In this document: positions 33,666 through 42,706 of the stretch, in pieces | How positions within the stretch are numbered: position 1 is the stretch's first letter | Layout of the letters: each line of letters begins with the position of its first letter | NCBI RefSeq assembly: GCF_003423665.1 | Contig: NZ_BFBY01000001.1 | Span: forward strand, 1 to 64,000 | Source: Lactobacillus rodentium | GTDB lineage: Bacteria > Bacillota > Bacilli > Lactobacillales > Lactobacillaceae | Length of the DNA stretch: 64,000 nucleotides | Reading direction: 5' to 3' | Translations under genes and position numbers: made by a program | The notes under the pieces: model-generated | What the model was told of the DNA's origin: nothing | The model's input: the letters and a program-made list of their open reading frames with translations, nothing else | Databases searched by the model: none

Positions 33666-34124
33666 TTATTGCCTATAATCACTTAAAAAACTAATATTTC
33701 CTATTTCATTAGGACGGTTAACTTTTTTAACATCATTACCTGAATTGCTGGTATTTTGGGATAGATTATTAATAATTTGTTTTACATTTTTAACATCTGT
33801 CGAGTTACCACTTAATTCAAGCAAATACAAAATTGGAATGTTGAGAGTTGCTGAGATTTTTTTTGCAGTTTGAGCGAATAAATCGTTAAAGTTACGATTA
33901 CCACAGCCAATTAGGCCAATTAGATTTTTTTTATTGTCTTTATATGTTATGAAATCAACTACAGAATCCATCATAAAATCCTGATAAGAGGGGAGCACTA
34001 AAATATATTTTTCTCCCATTTGATATTCTGGTTTCATATCATCAATTTTATGGGCAACTAGACCAGTTTTATTGATAAACTGTTCAGTTTGCCCCGTTAT
34101 TGTATAATAAGCTATTGCAACCAT
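33666..34124 (-). CDS. nrdI: NrdI-like flavodoxin
   Basis: The 152-residue protein has the NrdI outline: phosphate-binding start YYTITGQTEQF, central strand YILVLPSY, GCGNRNFNDLF, and the C-terminal LYLLELSGNSTDV. The loop after PSY, which in NrdI holds the FMN ring and is Gly-rich or contains FGxVP, is shortened to QDFMMDS. A C-terminal extension of about 25 residues is polar. NrdI normally supplies oxidant to assemble the Mn cofactor of NrdF. I chose ATG at 34124: the predicted promoter would leave only a few leader bases before the alternative ATG at 34154. Confidence 0.85.
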   Translation of the reverse strand: MVAIAYYTITGQTEQFINKTGLVAHKIDDMKPEYQMGEKYILVLPSYQDFMMDSVVDFITYKDNKKNLIGLIGCGNRNFNDLFAQTAKKISATLNIPILYLLELSGNSTDVKNVKQIINNLSQNTSNSGNDVKKVNRPNEIGNISFLSDYRQ

Positions 34125-34169
34125 ATTTACATGCCTAACTAAATAATAAAACATTAAACTGACATCTTT

Positions 34170-34198
34170 ATTTTGATGTTGTTTTTTTAAAATGTCAA
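34170..34198 (-). promoter_or_regulatory. Promoter of the nrdI/nrdF-like operon
   Basis: On the minus strand TTGACA (34198-34193) and CAAAAT (34175-34170) are spaced 17 bp apart. No clear NrdR box pair was seen, unlike most ribonucleotide reductase operons. Confidence 0.6.
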
Positions 34199-34276
34199 AT
34201 TAATATATTAAATATAAAAGTAGCTTAACTTGTCGTCATACCGTATACTTATTTTAAAGGATAGGAGGTAATTATT

Positions 34277-34906
34277 GTGACTATTGGTTGGAATATTTTA
34301 GGAATTTTGGCTTGGTTAATTATTATTCTTTATTTAGTATTTATTATTCAAAATATCCGCAAACGTCATTTGTTAATGATTGTGCGTGATCGTAAAAGAT
34401 TTACATGGACGACTACAATTATTGACACGATAGAAATTGTTATCTTTTTTATCGCAACAATTTTTATGGTAATGTTAACCTTCTTTACTAAACCAGATTT
34501 AGAAAATAAGAATATTATTTCGAGCAAGGTTGAATATGAACCGTTAATTATGAGTACTGATAATAAACAATCATATTATGTGGTAGCAAGCTCTAATAGT
34601 AAATCAGCTCCTCGACAAAATTATAAGTTTTATAGTAATAAAGAACGAATTATGGTAAGCAATAATTATGCTTCAATTTCTGATGGTAAAGACCCAATGT
34701 CTGTAGAAGCAGCAGCTATTCCATATGTTAAAAAAGATCTAGAAAAGGCTGATAAGCAATATCAGAATGCCTATGTAGCAATTTACACAGCTACTTATAA
34801 AAAGAACTGGTATAACGGAATTAGTCTTCATTCAGGGAAAATGGCGACAAGATATTATTTAATTAGAATTCCTGATCAAACTTTTGTTAAACGAATTAAA
34901 GACTAA
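34277..34906 (+). CDS. Membrane-anchored protein of unknown function (LVIS_2131-like)
   Basis: The 209-residue protein has an N-terminal transmembrane helix (about 7-27), a short basic cytoplasmic loop, a second helix (about 48-70) and an extracellular C-terminal domain of about 135 residues without cysteines. The layout resembles the lactobacillus family named LVIS_2131; function unknown. GTG start with AGGAGG 8 bp upstream. It is transcribed divergently from the nrdI-like operon. Confidence 0.65.
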   Translation: MTIGWNILGILAWLIIILYLVFIIQNIRKRHLLMIVRDRKRFTWTTTIIDTIEIVIFFIATIFMVMLTFFTKPDLENKNIISSKVEYEPLIMSTDNKQSYYVVASSNSKSAPRQNYKFYSNKERIMVSNNYASISDGKDPMSVEAAAIPYVKKDLEKADKQYQNAYVAIYTATYKKNWYNGISLHSGKMATRYYLIRIPDQTFVKRIKD

Positions 34907-34938
34907 AAAGCGGTGAGACATTGTCTCACCGCTTTTAT
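34906..34938. terminator. Bidirectional terminator
   Basis: AAAAGCGGTGAGA/TCTCACCGCTTTT with loop CATTG lies between converging genes. Confidence 0.88.
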
Positions 34939-36485
34939 TTATCAGAATTATTAAGTTTTTTTGCTTTTGATTTATCAACCAATTGAAGTGCATACCCATA
35001 AACAAAAGCCATAATTAGGGTAGCAGTTAGATAGTCCATAACATTTCCTGAATAAAAGGCTGCCGTTAGAATAAAACCTAGGGCTATTAAAATTATCGTA
35101 TTGATAAACTGACGATTTGCCTTTGATTTAAACCAAGAATAAATAAGATAGAATAATTCGTAAATATAGATACCTAGGAATAACAGTACTCCAATTATTC
35201 CAGTTGAATAATATTGAGCAAGAAAATCACGCTCTAGTGGGAAAATATTGTTTTCTCTGATATATGAAATTCCTAAAAATTTATCATATTTATTATGATT
35301 ATTAGCCACCACTTTATTTAACATTTTTATTTCTAAATGCCGGTAATTAAGGCGTTCATCAACTGGACTTTTCATAATTTCTAGCCAAAAGTCAGGATCA
35401 TATTTGTAAGAATAACCTTTTAATACAAATCCTTTTTTTAAAGAATAAGCATAATAATGTTTTTTAATAAAACGTTTTAATACTTTTTCTCTCTTAGCTC
35501 CGCTATACTTCTTTAGATCTTTTTTCAAAATATCATCGGATTTTTTGATATTAGCCTTTTTACCTCTGTTGTCGGCCACTCCGATATCGTAAGTATTTCG
35601 TCTAAACATTGGACTATGTGGAACGATTAGGCTAGAACCTAAAATGACAAGCACAAGAGTTAATAGAAATTTTTTGTTCACTTTAATATTTTTCAAAATA
35701 AATAAGTGAACTAAGTAGAAAATAAAAAATACAATAAAGTCAATAAATAAACCGTAGGCTCCAACCTTGGTTCCTAGCATTAACATAGCTAGTGATTGAG
35801 CAACTACAAGAATAATATTGAGGGCCTTAAAATCTTTATAAAGAAAATAAAGCATAAGCGGCATTAAGAAAAATAAAATTGCCGATATAGTATTTGCTAA
35901 ATAAAAGAAACCTTTAGATGCAAGTTCAAAATAGGCATAATTATTAGAGGTAAACCATGCAAAGATATTAGCATGAATCCATCTTACGCCATAAGACCCA
36001 TAGGCAGTTAAAGAGTGTACAAATAGGTTTGTTAGTATAATAGTTAATGAAAAAAGTCCAGATAAAGTTTGAATAAGGTGTTCAAACTGCTTTTCAGAAA
36101 AATGGGTATAACGTGTAATATAAAGAATGATAATTGGTAGGATCATTCTTAAAAGATAAAAAATTTCTCCAAAAGTTGAATAGCCATAGCCACTAGGATC
36201 TACGGCATGAAAATTTGCTGGTCGGACATGGTAAAGATGTAGAAAAATATAAATAATTAATAAAATGATATAGGTGATAACCCACCATTGCTTTCGCAAT
36301 CTTTGCCAATTATTTTTTTGACTAAAAAACATTAAAAAGACAACAAAAACACCTACAATACGAATGATAGTAGGAATTGTGAAAGGTAAAATGGTAGATA
36401 AACGCCCTTTATAGAACCAATCTAGTTCTAAAAAGGGTTGAATTAGGATAAACCAAAATAAAACGCGATTTATTTTTTTTTGCAA
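34935..36485 (-). CDS. O-antigen ligase/polymerase-like membrane protein
   Basis: The 516-residue protein has about eleven transmembrane helices and a large extracytoplasmic loop (about residues 290-410) rich in Lys and Tyr, the arrangement of the O-antigen ligase/Wzy superfamily. In Gram-positives such proteins polymerise or transfer surface polysaccharides. No glycosyltransferase genes are adjacent, so it is an orphan here. I chose TTG at 36485, which has GGAG 8 bp upstream; an earlier in-frame TTG at 36551 falls inside the terminator of the preceding gene. Confidence 0.75.
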   Translation of the reverse strand: MQKKINRVLFWFILIQPFLELDWFYKGRLSTILPFTIPTIIRIVGVFVVFLMFFSQKNNWQRLRKQWWVITYIILLIIYIFLHLYHVRPANFHAVDPSGYGYSTFGEIFYLLRMILPIIILYITRYTHFSEKQFEHLIQTLSGLFSLTIILTNLFVHSLTAYGSYGVRWIHANIFAWFTSNNYAYFELASKGFFYLANTISAILFFLMPLMLYFLYKDFKALNIILVVAQSLAMLMLGTKVGAYGLFIDFIVFFIFYLVHLFILKNIKVNKKFLLTLVLVILGSSLIVPHSPMFRRNTYDIGVADNRGKKANIKKSDDILKKDLKKYSGAKREKVLKRFIKKHYYAYSLKKGFVLKGYSYKYDPDFWLEIMKSPVDERLNYRHLEIKMLNKVVANNHNKYDKFLGISYIRENNIFPLERDFLAQYYSTGIIGVLLFLGIYIYELFYLIYSWFKSKANRQFINTIILIALGFILTAAFYSGNVMDYLTATLIMAFVYGYALQLVDKSKAKKLNNSDK

Positions 36486-36549
36486 TTTAAAAACTCCACT
36501 AATAAAATCTGGGATACTTTTAAAAATTATACTATAAAAAAGATAGAAC

Positions 36550-36580
36550 AAAAAAAGTGAATCTTGGGATTCACTTTTAA
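36550..36580 (-). terminator. Terminator of DUF2187 gene
   Basis: AAAAGTGAATC/GATTCACTTTT with a TTGG loop is followed on the minus strand by seven T residues. Confidence 0.75.
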
Positions 36581-36590
36581 AAAGTTAAAA

Positions 36591-36905
36591 TTACTTTTTA
36601 GTTTTTTTAGTATCTTTTTCTTTACTACTATCCTTATCAGGTGAAACCTTTGAAATTTTTACATCATTTGTAGAAGCTACTTTAGTTTGAGCCGGTTTTT
36701 TAACTTTTTTTAGTTTTTTGAAATTAATTACCATCTTATGGTTTAAATCACTAACTGCGGTTTCATCTTCAGAATCATATGAAGTAATTGCAAGAAGAGC
36801 AGAATTATCATAAATTTTTTCTACTTTTCCTTCGAAGGGATGCTTCAACTCTTCTTCAGAAGTTGCGCCGAGAATATCACCTAATTTTACATCAGCTTTT
36901 TTCAT
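36591..36905 (-). CDS. DUF2187 family protein with Lys-rich tail
   Basis: The 104-residue protein has an N-terminal domain (about 1-68) with HPFEGKVEKIYDNSALLAITSYD and MVINFKKLKKV, as in DUF2187 (YkvS-like) proteins, a small beta-barrel reminiscent of KOW domains. A disordered Lys/Ser/Asp tail of about 35 residues follows. Function is unknown. GGGAG precedes the ATG. Confidence 0.75.
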   Translation of the reverse strand: MKKADVKLGDILGATSEEELKHPFEGKVEKIYDNSALLAITSYDSEDETAVSDLNHKMVINFKKLKKVKKPAQTKVASTNDVKISKVSPDKDSSKEKDTKKTKK

Positions 36906-36997
36906 TATAAACTCCCTTTTCTATCTGGACTGTTTTGTTCTACAATAGTGAAATACTATTATAGATACATATAAATTTCAAGCGGGAGAGACATATT

Positions 36998-37552
36998 TTG
37001 CAAAGAATTATTATTATTGCTGGTCCTAGTGGTGTAGGGAAAACAACAGTAACAGATTATTTATATAAAAAATATAATATTCCGCGCGTTATTACTCATA
37101 CTACGCGACCAATGCGGACTGGAGAAATAAACGGAAAATCCTATTATTTTGAAACGGATGATACCTTTAAGAAATTACATTTTTTTGAGCATGTTAAATA
37201 TGGTGATTATCAATATGGATCAAGTAGAGAAGCATTAGAAAAGGCATGGAGAAAAAATGATCTGGTTACTTTAATAGTAGAAACTGAAGGAGTTGCATCA
37301 TATTTAAATAAGTTAGGTAATAAGGCATATTTTCTTTATTTAACTGTAAGTGATTCTAAAATTTTAAAGCAGAGATTGATTGAACGTGGTGATGATGTTC
37401 AAGAAATAGAAAAGAGAATAAATAGCCAAGAATACAAACGTGATTTAAGGCTAAAACCAAATTTAGAAAGGTTTGCGCATTATATAATTAATGATAATCT
37501 GGCTGATACAAAAGAAAAATTAGATAAATTAATAACTTCATTAGAAAAGTAG
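36998..37552 (+). CDS. Guanylate kinase family protein
   Basis: The 184-residue nucleotide kinase has P-loop GPSGVGKTT (about 8-16), the GMP-binding segment THTTRPMRTGEINGKSYYF (about 33-51) and a lid with Arg residues near 125-150. It resembles guanylate kinase but is isolated from the rpoZ/priA neighbourhood where the housekeeping gmk usually lies. It is therefore probably a second paralogue. It begins at TTG after GCGGGAGAG. Confidence 0.82.
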   Translation: MQRIIIIAGPSGVGKTTVTDYLYKKYNIPRVITHTTRPMRTGEINGKSYYFETDDTFKKLHFFEHVKYGDYQYGSSREALEKAWRKNDLVTLIVETEGVASYLNKLGNKAYFLYLTVSDSKILKQRLIERGDDVQEIEKRINSQEYKRDLRLKPNLERFAHYIINDNLADTKEKLDKLITSLEK

Positions 37553-37707
37553 TTAACAGAAAAATGCTATTTTAATGTCAATGAAAGCAATTACATTACA
37601 AAAAATATGATTTAAAGTTCCTAATTGTAACTAGCTCGGTTTAATTTTGTAACATCGTTGTAATAATTGCATCCTACAATAACAGTTGTCAATTGAGATA
37701 CAAAACG

Positions 37708-37734
37708 TAGCAACTGATAAACATTTTCGCTACT
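37708..37734 (+). promoter_or_regulatory. Leader hairpin upstream of NlpC/P60 gene
   Basis: Within the 220-bp gap, CGTAGC and GCTACT-type arms (GTAGC/GCTAC) flank a 17-nt loop about 40 bp before the start codon. It may be a leader structure; support is weak. Nothing else is recognised in this gap. Confidence 0.25.
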
Positions 37735-37772
37735 AATAAAATATTAACAATTTATTTGAAGGAGAATTTATT

Positions 37773-38477
37773 TTGAATTTTAAATCAAACGTTATTAAGT
37801 TATCTGCTGCAGCTGCTTTAACTCTGACCGGTGTAGCCGCAACTAACTCTGTTAAGCCTGCAGCTCAAGTAAAGGCTGCAACTCAACAAGTAGTAACTAT
37901 TAATTACGTTCCTGGTTATGGTATTGCCGTATGGAATAACTACGAAGGTGGTCATACTACTGGTCAATATTTAAAACATGGTGATAGTTATAAAGTAATC
38001 AAAACTACTAAGGATTCACAAGGTAATACTTGGTACGATTTAGGTGCAAACCAATGGATTATGGCTAAGTATACTGTAGATAAGAATGCTTCAACTCAAG
38101 CTGCATCTGCATCAACTGCTAACACTTCATCAGTGCAAGCTGTTATCAATGTAGCAAAAGCACAAATTGGTAAACCTTACGTATGGGGTGCTTCTGGTCC
38201 TAATAGTTTTGACTGCTCAGGCTTAACTTCTTATGCATTTTCTAAAGGTGCTGGTAAGAACATTGGCCGTACAACTTATGTACAATTAAATGCTGGTAAA
38301 CGTGTTTCTGTAAGTCAATTACAACCAGGTGATTTAGTATTCTGGGGTAACTACCATGTAGGTATTTACCTTGGTAACAACCAATACATTCATGCACCAC
38401 AACCAGGTCAAAGTGTTAAAATTGCTACTATTAGTAGTTACTTCTACCCATCATACGGTGTACGTGTATTTAACTAA
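37773..38477 (+). CDS. Secreted NlpC/P60 peptidoglycan endopeptidase
   Basis: The 234-residue protein has a signal peptide cleaved near residues 35-36 (AQVKA-AT), an SH3-like/SLAP-type wall-binding domain (about 39-104), an Ala/Ser/Thr linker, and an NlpC/P60 domain (about 120-234). The catalytic triad is Cys148 (DCSGLTS), His195 (NYHVGIYLG) and His207 (YIHAPQ). It hydrolyses D-glutamyl-diamino acid bonds in stem peptides. It starts at TTG after GAAGGAG. Codons are highly biased, which suggests strong expression. Confidence 0.93.
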   Translation: MNFKSNVIKLSAAAALTLTGVAATNSVKPAAQVKAATQQVVTINYVPGYGIAVWNNYEGGHTTGQYLKHGDSYKVIKTTKDSQGNTWYDLGANQWIMAKYTVDKNASTQAASASTANTSSVQAVINVAKAQIGKPYVWGASGPNSFDCSGLTSYAFSKGAGKNIGRTTYVQLNAGKRVSVSQLQPGDLVFWGNYHVGIYLGNNQYIHAPQPGQSVKIATISSYFYPSYGVRVFN

Positions 38478-38490
38478 TTTGAATTTAATT

Positions 38491-38523
38491 AAAGGCTATT
38501 GCAACTGCAATGGCCTTTTTTTG
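38491..38523 (+). terminator. Terminator of NlpC/P60 gene
   Basis: AAAGGCTATTGCA/TGCAATGGCCTTT (one G-U pair) is followed by T residues. Confidence 0.8.
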
Positions 38524-38576
38524 TGTTATAATGAGTAGCATTGAATTTTTAATGATTTTTAGAAAGTTTGGATAAA

Positions 38577-39773
38577 ATGCCTACTCGTAGAGGGAAAAAT
38601 AAAGATTATACTAATTTAATAATTACACTAGCTAGTATAGTAGTGTTGTTCTTAATTGGTTTCTTAATTTATAAAAATATTTCTGCAGCACATACAAAAA
38701 AGGCAGAAGAATTTAATAAAACTCACTTTAACGAAAATGTAAAAATTTATGGTATAGCTGTAGGAAAGTTGACAGTAAAGCAAGCTACTAAACAAATTAA
38801 TAATAAAGCCAACGATAAAGCAACTTTAGTAAATGATAAGGTGACTTTATCTCATTCTGGGGAAAAAGTAGTTACTAAGTCACAGGTTTCTAAATATTTT
38901 AAACAGCAATTTACTAAATATCCATCTAATAAAAATTGGAATTTTGAAAATAAAGATTTAAGTACTGCTCAAAATAAACTTAATAGTATCAAAAATCGTA
39001 GTGTGAAATATACTATTGATGGTCATGAATATGAATTTAAGCGTGATGAATACTTTAAAAAAGTTACCTATGAAGATGGAAAATATAATTTTGGTAATAC
39101 GAAAAAACTAGAAGAAAAGATAGAAAGTATTAATAAAAAAGTAACTACTTTTCACAAGAAATATCCTTTTAAGTTACCAACTGGAAAAACTATTACTGTA
39201 AAAAATGAAAGTTATGGTTGGGCAATTAACACTAAACATTTGATCCCAGCAATTGAGAAGGCTCTGGCTCAAGGAACTGCTTCTATTAATGGGAAAGATT
39301 ATATTTATGGCTTAGGATTTAGTACATATGGTACTGGTTATGGAATGAGTAATCACGGTTTGGGTCATACTTATATTGTTGTTTCAATTAATCAACAAAA
39401 GGTTTGGTTCTATAAGAATGGTAAAAAAGTTTTAGTACTTGATGATGTAGTTACTGGTACAGCAACTGGAAATACCAAAGATATCGTAAGTAATGCCACT
39501 CCAACTGGGGTTTGGTACATTGAATATAAAGAATCTCCAAGTGTATTAAAGGGCCAAAATGATGATGGTAGCTCTTATTCATCCCCAGTTCAGTATTGGA
39601 TGCCATTTACAGTAAGTGGTTGTGGATTTCATGATGCAAGCTGGCGAACAGATTGGAGTAAAACTGCCTATCTTGCTGGAGGATCACATGGTTGTGTAAA
39701 TATTCGTCCAAGTGAGATAAAACAAGTTTGGAATGTAGTGGAACAATACGAGCCAGTTATTGTTTATCAATAG
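38577..39773 (+). CDS. L,D-transpeptidase (YkuD family)
   Basis: The 398-residue protein has a short cytoplasmic basic N-terminus, one transmembrane anchor (about 14-34), a peptidoglycan-binding 4-like region (about 60-250) and a C-terminal YkuD catalytic domain (about 265-398). The catalytic motif is SHGCVNIRPSE. It forms or modifies 3-3 or protein-peptidoglycan links outside the membrane. I chose the ATG at 38577; TTG 9 bp upstream is also in frame. Confidence 0.92.
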   Translation: MPTRRGKNKDYTNLIITLASIVVLFLIGFLIYKNISAAHTKKAEEFNKTHFNENVKIYGIAVGKLTVKQATKQINNKANDKATLVNDKVTLSHSGEKVVTKSQVSKYFKQQFTKYPSNKNWNFENKDLSTAQNKLNSIKNRSVKYTIDGHEYEFKRDEYFKKVTYEDGKYNFGNTKKLEEKIESINKKVTTFHKKYPFKLPTGKTITVKNESYGWAINTKHLIPAIEKALAQGTASINGKDYIYGLGFSTYGTGYGMSNHGLGHTYIVVSINQQKVWFYKNGKKVLVLDDVVTGTATGNTKDIVSNATPTGVWYIEYKESPSVLKGQNDDGSSYSSPVQYWMPFTVSGCGFHDASWRTDWSKTAYLAGGSHGCVNIRPSEIKQVWNVVEQYEPVIVYQ

Positions 39774-39780
39774 TAAGATT

Positions 39781-39814
39781 AAAAAATGACAGGTCAAATG
39801 ACCTGTCATTTTTT
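39781..39814. terminator. Bidirectional terminator
   Basis: AAAAAATGACAGGTC/GACCTGTCATTTTTT with an AAAT loop lies between the L,D-transpeptidase gene and hflX. Confidence 0.9.
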
Positions 39815-41093
39815 AGATTAGATATTTTTTTAATTCTTTAATGTCTCTTTCTGGAAGACGAACGGTCATATATATTCCACTTTCTTTATAGTCTTCACTT
39901 AGAACCTGCCCATTTTCATGTAAATGAGCCACAATTTTGCTTGCCTGTAAGGGTAATTTTAATTTGATTTCTTCATAATTAGCAAAAATGCGTTTGGTTA
40001 TTAAATTAGCAAGTTGGCGAATAGAGACAGGATCTTTTGCAGAATAAAGAATATCGTCACCTTCAATTTGTGGATAATTACGCTCTGTTAAATCTGCCTT
40101 ATTGTAAGCAGTGATTATTGGAATTTCCGTAATACCTAATTCCTTTAGCACTTTTTGTGTAGTTTTAATCATCTGAATCATATTTTGATCAGAACTATCA
40201 ACAACGTTAATAAGTAAATCTGCATCTTCAGCTTCTTGTAAGGTTGCCTTGAAAGACTCAACCAAATTATGGGGAAGTTTTGAAATAAAACCAACTGTAT
40301 CTGAAAGAATAAAGCTTAATTTATCGTCTAATTCGATGCGCCGAACGCTTGTATCTAAAGTAGCAAAGAGCATGTCTTTTTCAAAGACCTGTTTTTTGTT
40401 AGCTGTATCACTGAATACTTTTAATAACTCGTTCATAGTAGTAGATTTACCTGCATTAGTATAGCCTACTAATGCCACTTTAGGTAAACGAGAGTTATTT
40501 CTTCGGGCAGCTTTAATATTTTCCTGTTTTGAGATATCTTTCAATTCTTTTTTAATAGCAGTGATCTGTTTACCTAAAGTTCTTCGATTTAATTCAAGTT
40601 TTGTTTCACCGGAACCACGGTTAGCAAAGCCACCATTGCTTCCACCAGAACCACGTTGTTGATCGAGATTATTTTCAGAAGGATGTAATCTAGGAAATTC
40701 ATACTGTAACCGAGCCAAACGGACTTGAAGTTTAGCTTGTCTAGTTTTTGCACGATTTGAGAAAATTTCAAGAATTAATTCAGTACGATCAAGAACGCGT
40801 AATTTTGTCATTTTCTCAAGGTTTCTTATTTGAGTAGGTGTTAATTCGTCATTAATGATTAAAACTTTAGCCTTTAATCCTTGTGCTGCCGCTCTAATTT
40901 GATTAACTTTTCCCAAGCCAAAATAAGTTCCTGCAGCTAGTTTGTCGGCATTTTGACTAGTTTGGCCTACAACTTCCATTTGATTTGCCTTACTTAGTTC
41001 TCCTAATTCCGTCATATAGTAATCAAAGTTAGGATCATTTAAGTTAACCCCCGCAAGATAAGCCTTTATTTTATTTTCTTTAGTATTTATCAT
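39813..41093 (-). CDS. hflX: Ribosome-splitting GTPase HflX
   Basis: The 426-residue protein has the HflX N-terminal nucleotide-binding domain (about 1-170), a coiled linker with the Gly-rich motif GSGGSNGGFANRGSGETKLELNRR split over about 148-175, and the G domain with P-loop GYTNAGKST (about 209-217), DTVGFI and NKAD. The C-terminal domain is short. It rescues stalled 70S ribosomes under stress. The ATG is preceded by GAGGTGAAAAA. Confidence 0.95.
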   Translation of the reverse strand: MINTKENKIKAYLAGVNLNDPNFDYYMTELGELSKANQMEVVGQTSQNADKLAAGTYFGLGKVNQIRAAAQGLKAKVLIINDELTPTQIRNLEKMTKLRVLDRTELILEIFSNRAKTRQAKLQVRLARLQYEFPRLHPSENNLDQQRGSGGSNGGFANRGSGETKLELNRRTLGKQITAIKKELKDISKQENIKAARRNNSRLPKVALVGYTNAGKSTTMNELLKVFSDTANKKQVFEKDMLFATLDTSVRRIELDDKLSFILSDTVGFISKLPHNLVESFKATLQEAEDADLLINVVDSSDQNMIQMIKTTQKVLKELGITEIPIITAYNKADLTERNYPQIEGDDILYSAKDPVSIRQLANLITKRIFANYEEIKLKLPLQASKIVAHLHENGQVLSEDYKESGIYMTVRLPERDIKELKKYLI

Positions 41094-41237
41094 TTTTTCA
41101 CCTCGCTATACCCTATTTAATTAGAGAAATTATAGAGGTTCTCCACTAAAAAAGCAAACGATTTCAGTTTTACCATTTAATTTAAGTTTTTAATAAGGTA
41201 TTATTTATGAAGATGTAAATATTTTGGAGGATAAAGA

Positions 41238-42650
41238 ATGAATAAAAAATTTTGTCCAAATTGTGGACATCCTATTAAAAATGATGCAGATTTTTGCCCT
41301 AACTGTGGTACAAAATTAAAAAAAGAAAAACCAGCAGATACTGCACAGACTACGAAGCCCAATGAAAAAATAACTCCACAGCCTGCTCAAGTAAGCCCAT
41401 CTCGAACTGCAGTAATAAAGAATAAAACTCCGATGTCTAAAAAAACAAAGTTAGAAATTATTGTTGCAGCTGTAGTCTTAGTAATTATTATTTTATTTGC
41501 TGGAATTGGTAATTGGTATTACTCAAAGGCAAATCAGGTAAATCGTATTGTTAACACATTAAGAACAAGTAGTGATGTAAGTAAAGTAATTAAACCTGAG
41601 GATCCTGCTGTTAATGTAACTAAAGATAATAGTAAATCTTTAAGAGATTACTTTAAAAATGTAGCTAATGTTCAAGAAACAGAAAATGATTTAGTAAATA
41701 ATGGTACTTACAGTGACTATACGTTGATTGAAGATGGAAAAAGTCTTTTGTTCTTTCCAAAATATAAATTAGAAGTGCCAACTTATAATCCAACTGTTAC
41801 TACGAGTCATGCAAATTCAACAATTTATGTGAATGGTAAGAGTGTTGGTAAAGTAAGTAGTGATGGTTCAGATAACTACTCACATAAAATTGGACCTCTT
41901 CTTGAAGGAACTTATTCAATTAAAATCCGTTCTAAAGTTCATGGTAAGACTTTAACAGCTACTCTTAATGAAGAAATTAAATCAAATTCTAACATTAATA
42001 TGGATATTAAAACAGGGAGCTTTAAAGTTAAGAGCGTTCCTAACGGAGTAGTTTATATTAATGGCGAAAAGGCCGGAAAATTAGATAAAAAAGGAACTGC
42101 TAAATTTACAGATTATCCTGTTACTGATAATATGAGTCTTTATGTTGAAACTACTGTAAATGGTAAAAAAGTAAAATCCGAAATAATAAAAAATGTTGAA
42201 AATCAAATTTATAATGATGAAACAGTTACTTTAGAGCCAAAATTTGCGGGCCAGATTACTAAATCAGACGCAGAAGACCTTTTAACTAGGGTGTTGAATA
42301 CTGAGAATCCTGATGAAGATGCCTTTGTAGATGGTAAAGATAGTCGTGCTTATAGTTTAATTGCAGATGCATTGAAGAAAACTAGTGATATGGATGGCTT
42401 TGAAAGTATAAGTGATTGTTCAGTTAAAATATTGAATATTAATCTTACCGGTAAAAATGAATCTACCATCGATTTTCAAGTTTCTTATGAATTCGATTTT
42501 GAAGATAAAACTAATAAGCAAACAATCGAATGGGATGGATGTGTTATTCAAAATAATGGCTCTAATGATAATCCAGAGTATCAAATAAAGGATCTTGGAA
42601 AATCAAAAATGATCTCCAATAAAGATATTAGTAAAGATTCTGATGACTAA
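41238..42650 (+). CDS. Zinc-ribbon membrane protein, TcaA-like
   Basis: The 470-residue protein has an N-terminal zinc ribbon with two CxxC pairs (CPNCG near 6-10 and CPNCG near 20-24), a Pro/Lys linker, one transmembrane helix (about 74-96) and a large extracellular part. That part contains two repeated beta domains (around 185-250 and 250-325: STIYVNGKSVGKV and GVVYINGEKAGKL) and a C-terminal NTF2-like segment (about 335-455). The layout matches TcaA/YvbJ-type proteins linked to cell-envelope stress and glycopeptide response. It is monocistronic. Confidence 0.8.
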   Translation: MNKKFCPNCGHPIKNDADFCPNCGTKLKKEKPADTAQTTKPNEKITPQPAQVSPSRTAVIKNKTPMSKKTKLEIIVAAVVLVIIILFAGIGNWYYSKANQVNRIVNTLRTSSDVSKVIKPEDPAVNVTKDNSKSLRDYFKNVANVQETENDLVNNGTYSDYTLIEDGKSLLFFPKYKLEVPTYNPTVTTSHANSTIYVNGKSVGKVSSDGSDNYSHKIGPLLEGTYSIKIRSKVHGKTLTATLNEEIKSNSNINMDIKTGSFKVKSVPNGVVYINGEKAGKLDKKGTAKFTDYPVTDNMSLYVETTVNGKKVKSEIIKNVENQIYNDETVTLEPKFAGQITKSDAEDLLTRVLNTENPDEDAFVDGKDSRAYSLIADALKKTSDMDGFESISDCSVKILNINLTGKNESTIDFQVSYEFDFEDKTNKQTIEWDGCVIQNNGSNDNPEYQIKDLGKSKMISNKDISKDSDD

Positions 42651-42662
42651 TAAATGATAAAT

Positions 42663-42698
42663 AAAAACGATCTCAGTTCGAATGAGATCGTTTTTATT
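42663..42698. terminator. Bidirectional terminator
   Basis: AAAAACGATCTCA/TGAGATCGTTTTT with a 7-nt loop lies between the TcaA-like gene and the APC transporter gene. Confidence 0.88.
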
Positions 42699-42706
42699 TA
42701 GTCAAT

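Noticed and set aside
40602..40617. TGTTTCACCGGAACCA resembles parS (13 of 16)
   Set aside because: It lies in the conserved HflX coding segment GSGETK and the palindrome is not preserved; codon constraint explains it.
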